DNA from: CBDHCC01 sp965261015
GTDB taxonomy: Bacteria > Pseudomonadota > Alphaproteobacteria > Sphingomonadales > Sphingomonadaceae
Length of the DNA stretch: 64,000 nucleotides
Direction: 5' to 3'
NCBI GenBank assembly: GCA_965261015.1
Contig: CBDHCC010000001.1
Location: 372,001 to 436,000, forward strand
In this document: piece after piece, positions 59,506 through 64,000 of the stretch
Position numbering within the stretch: position 1 is the first letter of the stretch
How the letters are laid out: each line of letters starts with the position of its first letter
Program-made: the position numbers and the translations under genes
Notes under the pieces: generated by a model
Told to the model about the DNA's origin: nothing
Databases searched by the model: none
The model's input: the letters and a program-made list of their open reading frames with translations, nothing else

Positions 59506-61734
59506 ATGACCGAACTGAACCCGGCCTGGGCGCACACGAGCGCCACGTCCCCAGCCGCCGCTCCAGCGCCGTCCGTGGCGCCCACGGCCGCGCCGCGCAC
59601 CGGCGGCCACCCGGTGCTGGGTCTGTGGCGCGCGGCCAAGCGCTGGAAATGGGTGATGGCGGCCATCGTGCTGCTGGCGCTGATCGCCGGCCTGGTGCTG
59701 ACGCTGATCGCCACGCCGCTCTACACCGCCACCGCGCGGATCGAGATCGCGCGCGAACCGGTGAACGTGACGAATGTCGAGGGGGTGGACGCCAACCCGA
59801 CGGCGCAGGTGTCCAGCCTGGAATACTATCAGACGCAATATTCGCTGCTGGGCGCGCGCTCGCTGGCGCAGCGGGTCGCCAACGCGCTGCGCCTGGGCAG
59901 CAATCCCGCCTTCGTCAACGCGTTCGATCTGGGCGACACCGGACTGCTGGTCACCGGCCAGTCCGCCGCGCCGACGGACGCGGAACGGCGCGGGCGGCAG
60001 GCGCAGGCCGCCGACATCCTGCTCGAAAACGTCGCCGTGCTGCCGGTCCGCGGGTCCAGCCTGGTCGACATCGCCTTCACGTCCCCCGATCCGGCCCTGT
60101 CCGCCACGATCGCGAACGAGTGGACGCGCCAGTTCGTGCAGGGCAATTTCGATCGCCGCTACGCCTCCACGGCCGACGCGCGCCAGGTGCTGGAGAACCG
60201 GCTGAGCGAGCTGCGCCCCCGGCTGGAACAGTCGGAGCGCGACCTGGTCGGCTATGCGGCGAAGACCGGCATCGTCGCGCTGGACAGCACCACCGGGCCG
60301 GACGGCAAGACCGTGAGCGGGCGGACGCTGACCTCGTCCGACCTGGAAGCGCTCAACACCGCGCTGGCCGACGCCACGGCCCAGCGGATCGCGGCGGAGA
60401 GCCGCGCGCGGCAGAACGGGTCGACCACGCCGGCCGACAACGCCACGCTCGCCTCGCTTCGCCAGACGCGCGCCGAGGCGGCGTCGGAATATGCGCGGCT
60501 GATGGCGCAGTTCGAACCGGGCTATCCCACGGCGGAGGCGCTGGCCAACAAGATCGCCTCGCTCGACCGCTCGATCGCGCGCGAAGCCGGGTCGCAGGGC
60601 TCCCAGATCAGCGGCGAGGCCAGCCGCGCGCTGCGCGAGGCGCAATCGCGCGAGGCGGAGTTGCGCCAGCAGGTGAACGCGCTGAAGGGCCAGTATCTGG
60701 ACCAGAAGCAGTCGAGCATCCAGTACAACATCTACCAGCGCGAGGTGGACCAGAACCGTGAGCTCTACGGCGCCCTGTTGCAGCGCTACAAGGAGATTGG
60801 CGTCGCCGGGGTGGAGGCGAACGACGTGTCGGTCGTCGATCCCGCGCGGGTGCCGGCCTCGCCTTCCAGCCCGAACCTGCCGCTGAACCTGGCGATCGCC
60901 CTGATCCTGGGCCTGACGATCGCGGGCGCCGTCGCCTTCGTGCTCGACCAGCTGGACGAAGGGCTGAAGGATCCGACCCGCGTGCCCGACCTGCTCGGCG
61001 CGCCGCTGCTGGGCGTGATCCCCGTCGTGGAGGAGGACGAGTTCCTCGAGCAGATCGCCGACCGCAAGTCCGACATCTCGGACGCGTACCTGTCGGTGCA
61101 GACGTCCTTGTCCTTCGTGACGGAGAACGGCCTGCCCCGCTCGCTCGCTCTGACCTCGACCGAGGCGCGGGAGGGCAAGTCCTCCTCGTCGATGGCGCTC
61201 GCCCGCTCGATGGCGCGCACCGGCCGCTCGGTCCTGCTGATCGACGCGGACATGCGGTCCCCGTCCGTCGCCGGCCTGCTGTCGCTGCGATCCAGCCCGG
61301 GCCTGAGCAACGTGCTGTCCGGCACCGACGAATGGGTGCCCATGCTGCAGGATGGGCCGGACGGGATGCAGGTGCTGACCACCGGGCCCAAGCCGCCCAA
61401 CGCCGCCGAGTTGCTGACGAGCGGCCGGCTGCGCTGGCTGCTGGACCAGGTCGCCGGGCGCTTCGACCATGTGGTGCTCGACTGCCCGCCCGTGCTGGGG
61501 CTCGCAGACGCGCCACTGATCGCCAGCCAGGTGGACGCGGTCGCATTCGTCAGCGAGGCCGACCGGATCAAGGTCCGCGCGGCGGTGAACGCCATCGACC
61601 GGCTGCGCGCGGCCAATGCGCGGGTGTCGGGCGTGATCCTGACCAAGTTCGACCGGGCCACCGGCTATGACTACGCCTATGGCTATGGCTATGGCTATGG
61701 CCGCGAGGTCGAGGCGGAGGAGGCGCTCGGGTGA
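59506..61734 (+). CDS. Polysaccharide co-polymerase with fused BY-type tyrosine kinase (Wzc/ExoP-like)
   Basis: A 742-residue inner membrane protein that regulates chain length and export. Two transmembrane helices (WVMAAIVLLALIAGLVLTLI, about 45-66; PLNLAIALILGLTIAGAVAF, about 460) flank a long Wzz-type periplasmic coiled domain. The cytoplasmic kinase domain has a Walker A-like AREGKSSSSMALARS (usual PGEGKS; the GKS is kept), Walker A' LLIDADMRSP, and Walker B HVVLDCPPVLGLAD. The C-terminus DYAYGYGYGYGREVEAEEAL is the tyrosine-rich tail that is autophosphorylated. Stop overlaps the next gene (GTGA). Confidence 0.93.
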   Translation: MTELNPAWAHTSATSPAAAPAPSVAPTAAPRTGGHPVLGLWRAAKRWKWVMAAIVLLALIAGLVLTLIATPLYTATARIEIAREPVNVTNVEGVDANPTAQVSSLEYYQTQYSLLGARSLAQRVANALRLGSNPAFVNAFDLGDTGLLVTGQSAAPTDAERRGRQAQAADILLENVAVLPVRGSSLVDIAFTSPDPALSATIANEWTRQFVQGNFDRRYASTADARQVLENRLSELRPRLEQSERDLVGYAAKTGIVALDSTTGPDGKTVSGRTLTSSDLEALNTALADATAQRIAAESRARQNGSTTPADNATLASLRQTRAEAASEYARLMAQFEPGYPTAEALANKIASLDRSIAREAGSQGSQISGEASRALREAQSREAELRQQVNALKGQYLDQKQSSIQYNIYQREVDQNRELYGALLQRYKEIGVAGVEANDVSVVDPARVPASPSSPNLPLNLAIALILGLTIAGAVAFVLDQLDEGLKDPTRVPDLLGAPLLGVIPVVEEDEFLEQIADRKSDISDAYLSVQTSLSFVTENGLPRSLALTSTEAREGKSSSSMALARSMARTGRSVLLIDADMRSPSVAGLLSLRSSPGLSNVLSGTDEWVPMLQDGPDGMQVLTTGPKPPNAAELLTSGRLRWLLDQVAGRFDHVVLDCPPVLGLADAPLIASQVDAVAFVSEADRIKVRAAVNAIDRLRAANARVSGVILTKFDRATGYDYAYGYGYGYGREVEAEEALG

Positions 61735-62930
61735 GCGCGCGCGTCCCGGCGACGCGTTCGTTGCCGGCGCGCGGCACCGCACGGCGCGTGGCGATCGGCC
61801 TGGCCACCCTGCTCGCCGCCGCCCTGGTGGGCGCGCAGGCGATCGCGCAGATCGCGAGCGAGCGGCAGCCGCAGCTGGCGGCCAGCCTGTGGCCGCTGTC
61901 CGGCCTGACCCAGGCGCGGCTGGGCGAAGTGTCGGTCGACCCCGAAACCCTGGTGCCCAACGCGGCAGCCGGAGCGCGCGCGCGCCGCGCGCTGGCGAGC
62001 GAGCCGTTGGCCGTCAACGCCGTGCGCACCGTGGGACTGCGCCAGGACGCCGACGGACGGGACGCGCAGGCCGCGCGCACGATGGCGCTGGCGGCCGACC
62101 TGTCGCGCCGCGACGTGCCCACCCAGACCTGGATGATCGGCCAGGCCGCCGCACGGGGCGATCTGGACCGGGTGCTGGACCATTACGACCTGGCGCTGCG
62201 CGGGTCCCTGGCGGCCAAGCGGCTGCTGACCCCCGCGCTGGTCAAGGCGATGGCGGTGCCGGGAGCCGTCGAGCCCTTTTCGCGCCTGGTCGATCGCCAC
62301 CCGCCCTGGTTCGGCGGCTTCGTGGCGGCGGTGGCCCAGACCGGTGGCGCGGCGGCGGGCGAGAACCTGGCGGCGGTGCTGTTGAGCCGGCCCGAACAGA
62401 TGGCGGCCGTCGACCGCCGGACGCTCGCCTCGCTGATCGGGACCCTGGCGGCGGAGGGGCGCTTCGCGGCGGCGGAGCGGGTCTATGGCGGCCTGCCCGA
62501 CCGCGCGGCCACCGACGGCCTGCGCTGGCCCGATTTCCGCGTGTCCGATCCGGTGCGGCCCTTCGACTGGACCGTCAGCCGCGATCCGGCCGTCAGCGCG
62601 GGGGCGGTGCAGTCCGGCCTGGCCGTGCTGGTCACCCAGCCGGGCGAACATCGCGTGGTGGAACAGCTGCTGTCGCTGTCGCCGGGCCGCTGGGCGCTGA
62701 AGGGCGGGGTGCGCGCGACGTCCGGGCAGCTGGGCGAGGCGCGATGGCGGCTGACCTGCGCGCGCGGCGACGCGCCGCTGGGGTCCGCCGACGCGCGCAC
62801 CGCGGAACCGGGCGTGCTGTCGGTGCCCGCCGGATGTCCCTATCAGTGGCTGCGGCTGACCGTGCGCCGACAGGGCGACGAGGCGCTGGACCTGGTGGCG
62901 CGTCCCCTGTCGCTGGTGCCCGCCGGATGA
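61731..62930 (+). CDS. Membrane-anchored repeat protein of exopolysaccharide cluster, unknown function
   Basis: A 399-residue protein starting at GTG inside the wzc stop. It has an N-terminal signal anchor (RRVAIGLATLLAAALVGAQA), then an all-helical part (about 65-250) with TPR-like pairs (AARTMALAADLSRRDVPTQT, LDRVLDHYDLALRGSLAAKR) and a beta-rich end (WPDFRVSDPVRPFDWTVSRD, WRLTCARGDAPLGSADARTA) with two cysteines that may form a disulfide. I know no named family. Tight coupling to wzc (4-nt overlap) and to the sugar transferase suggests a part in chain export or control. Confidence 0.8.
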   Translation: MSARVPATRSLPARGTARRVAIGLATLLAAALVGAQAIAQIASERQPQLAASLWPLSGLTQARLGEVSVDPETLVPNAAAGARARRALASEPLAVNAVRTVGLRQDADGRDAQAARTMALAADLSRRDVPTQTWMIGQAAARGDLDRVLDHYDLALRGSLAAKRLLTPALVKAMAVPGAVEPFSRLVDRHPPWFGGFVAAVAQTGGAAAGENLAAVLLSRPEQMAAVDRRTLASLIGTLAAEGRFAAAERVYGGLPDRAATDGLRWPDFRVSDPVRPFDWTVSRDPAVSAGAVQSGLAVLVTQPGEHRVVEQLLSLSPGRWALKGGVRATSGQLGEARWRLTCARGDAPLGSADARTAEPGVLSVPAGCPYQWLRLTVRRQGDEALDLVARPLSLVPAG

Positions 62931-63544
62931 CGCGGCGGGCCGGGTCGGACGCGGCGAAGCGGGCGGTGGACGTGGCCGTCGCCGCGGCCGGCCTGACGGT
63001 GGGGCTGCCCGTGCTGGGCGGCGTGGCCCTGCTGGTGCGCTGGCGGCTGGGATCGCCCGTGCTGTTCCGGCAGCAGCGGCCGGGGCGGGGCGGGGTGCCC
63101 TTCACCCTGATCAAGTTCCGCACCATGCGCGACGCCACGGACGCCGCCGGGCAGCCGCTGTCGGACGCAGAGCGCCTGACGCCGTTCGGCCGACTGCTGC
63201 GCTCCACCAGCCTGGACGAGCTGCCGGAGCTCTGGAACGTGCTGAAGGGGGAGATGAGCCTGGTCGGGCCGCGGCCGCTGCTGACCCGCTATCTGCCGCT
63301 CTATTCCGCCGAGCAGGCACGCCGGCACGAGGTCCGGCCGGGGATCACCGGCTGGGCCCAGGTGTCGGGACGCAACGCGCTCGCCTGGCCCGAACGGCTG
63401 GCTATGGACGTGTGGTACGTCGACCACCGATCCCTGGCGCTCGACCTGCGCATCCTGGCGGCGACCGTGTGGAAGGTCGTGCGGCGCGACGGGGTGGCGG
63501 AGGCGGGACAGGCGACGATGACTCCGTTCACGGGCAACCCATGA
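62927..63544 (+). CDS. Initiating sugar transferase, ExoY/WcaJ type (short form)
   Basis: A 205-residue polyprenyl-phosphate hexose-1-phosphate transferase that adds the first sugar to undecaprenyl phosphate. It has one N-terminal membrane helix (VAVAAAGLTVGLPVLGGVAL) and the catalytic domain: GSPVLFRQQRPGRGGVPFTL, KFRTMRDATDA, STSLDELPELWNVLKGEMSL, GPRPLLTRYLPLY, RHEVRPGITGWAQVSGRNAL. The large N-terminal helices of WcaJ are absent, as in ExoY. Overlaps both neighbours by 4 nt (ATGA); the terminal helices are amphipathic. Confidence 0.93.
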   Translation: MTRRAGSDAAKRAVDVAVAAAGLTVGLPVLGGVALLVRWRLGSPVLFRQQRPGRGGVPFTLIKFRTMRDATDAAGQPLSDAERLTPFGRLLRSTSLDELPELWNVLKGEMSLVGPRPLLTRYLPLYSAEQARRHEVRPGITGWAQVSGRNALAWPERLAMDVWYVDHRSLALDLRILAATVWKVVRRDGVAEAGQATMTPFTGNP

Positions 63545-64000
63545 CGATCGGCGCGGTCTACGGAGCCTCGGGTTTCGGACGAGAGGTCATGCCGATCGCT
63601 CGAAGCTGTTGGGGTGTGGAGCGACTCGTGTTCTTGGACGATTCAGAGGAGCGCGGCTCCGTGAACGGACATCCCGTCTGGCGCTGGGAGCGCTTCCTGG
63701 AAGAACCCGCATCGGTCTGTCGCTTGACCGTAGCGATAGCGGACAGCGCCGTGCGTCGCAGGTTGGAGGACCGGGCGCGATCCGCCGGTCGCCAACTAGA
63801 GTCGATCGCCCATCCCTCCGTCCAACGCGGCGACAGAGTCGACATCGGACCTGGAGCCATCCTGTGCGGGAATGTCGTTCTCACCAGCAACCTGACGATC
63901 GGTCGCTCCTTTCATGCCAATCTGGGGTCCTATGTGGCGCACGACTGCGTCATCGGCGACTACGTCACCTTCGCACCAGGGGTGAAGTGCAATGGAAATG
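63541..64000 (+). CDS. PglD/NeuD-type sugar acetyltransferase, 3' end outside window
   Basis: A 153-residue visible part of a left-handed beta-helix acyltransferase. The N-terminal Rossmann-like part MTIGAVYGASGFGREVMPIA binds the nucleotide-sugar, then hexapeptide repeats run from IGPGAILCGNVVLTSNLTIG through VAHDCVIGDYVTFAPGV. The His in VAHDCVIGD is the usual catalytic base. It likely acetylates an amino sugar made by the CapD-like enzyme. Starts with ATG overlapping the transferase stop. GC content drops here (about 57-60 percent) compared with the rest of the cluster. Confidence 0.85.
   Translation, partial: MTIGAVYGASGFGREVMPIARSCWGVERLVFLDDSEERGSVNGHPVWRWERFLEEPASVCRLTVAIADSAVRRRLEDRARSAGRQLESIAHPSVQRGDRVDIGPGAILCGNVVLTSNLTIGRSFHANLGSYVAHDCVIGDYVTFAPGVKCNGN

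Overview
This window looks like chromosome from a GC-rich alphaproteobacterium of the order Sphingomonadales (a Sphingomonas-like organism). The basis is roughly 70 percent GC coding DNA, TonB-dependent receptors, a TorF-type porin-like protein, the alphaproteobacterial lptC-lptA-lptB-rpoN gene order, malate synthase G, candidate EcfG-type and RpoH-type promoters, and a short palindromic repeat that I associate with sphingomonad genomes. The species assignment is inference; no rRNA is present.

Layout. 1-2240: 3' part of a TonB-dependent receptor, its terminator and a small secreted protein. 2251-5510: clpB with a heat-shock-type promoter and two small unknown genes. 5569-9617: rnd-lptC-lptA-lptB-rpoN on the minus strand (LPS transport plus sigma-54). 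9906-10742: a tandem cold-shock-domain protein with a long glycine-rich N-terminus. 10827-14622: MASE1-PAS-GGDEF cyclase, AlkA-like glycosylase, ferredoxin, RlmB methyltransferase and tRNA-Tyr. 14627-20573: lipoprotein esterase, malate synthase G, and a minus-strand SRPBCC/alcohol dehydrogenase/SDR run with an EcfG-like promoter. 20662-27153: gshA, a secreted protein, rsmE, ubiA, pmbA, cysQ. 27154-29161: a lower-GC island with one orphan gene, bounded by two near-identical palindromes. 29162-34264: CoA-binding protein and Mrp on the minus strand; hflK, hflC and a DegP-type protease on the plus strand. 34265-34660: repeat-rich spacer. 34661-42504: thioesterase, queF, Pro/Ala-rich membrane protein, FeS-type photolyase, then sseA-metC-mscS-TorF joined by 4-nt overlaps. 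42501-45870: EVE-domain protein, two small membrane or lipoproteins and a second TonB receptor. 46263-48827: cydA-cydB and a DUF2474-type peptide (bd-type / cyanide-insensitive quinol oxidase). 48824-53259: glycosyltransferase plus beta-barrel-like protein, facing an acetyltransferase and a polysaccharide deacetylase. 53304-55198: nhaA, a YciE/YciF-like protein and two hairpins. 55293-64000: an exopolysaccharide or capsule cluster that runs off the window.

The strongest themes are the cell envelope (Lpt transport, two polysaccharide loci, TonB receptors) and stress response (ClpB, HflKC, DegP, cold-shock protein, DNA repair, formaldehyde/SDR operon). Most of the window is ordinary housekeeping DNA. 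The best candidates for something undescribed are the palindrome-bounded orphan gene at 27.5-29.1 kb, the compact NfrA/NfrB-like polysaccharide locus at 48.8-53.3 kb, and the glycine-rich tandem cold-shock protein with a structured leader at 9.8-10.7 kb.
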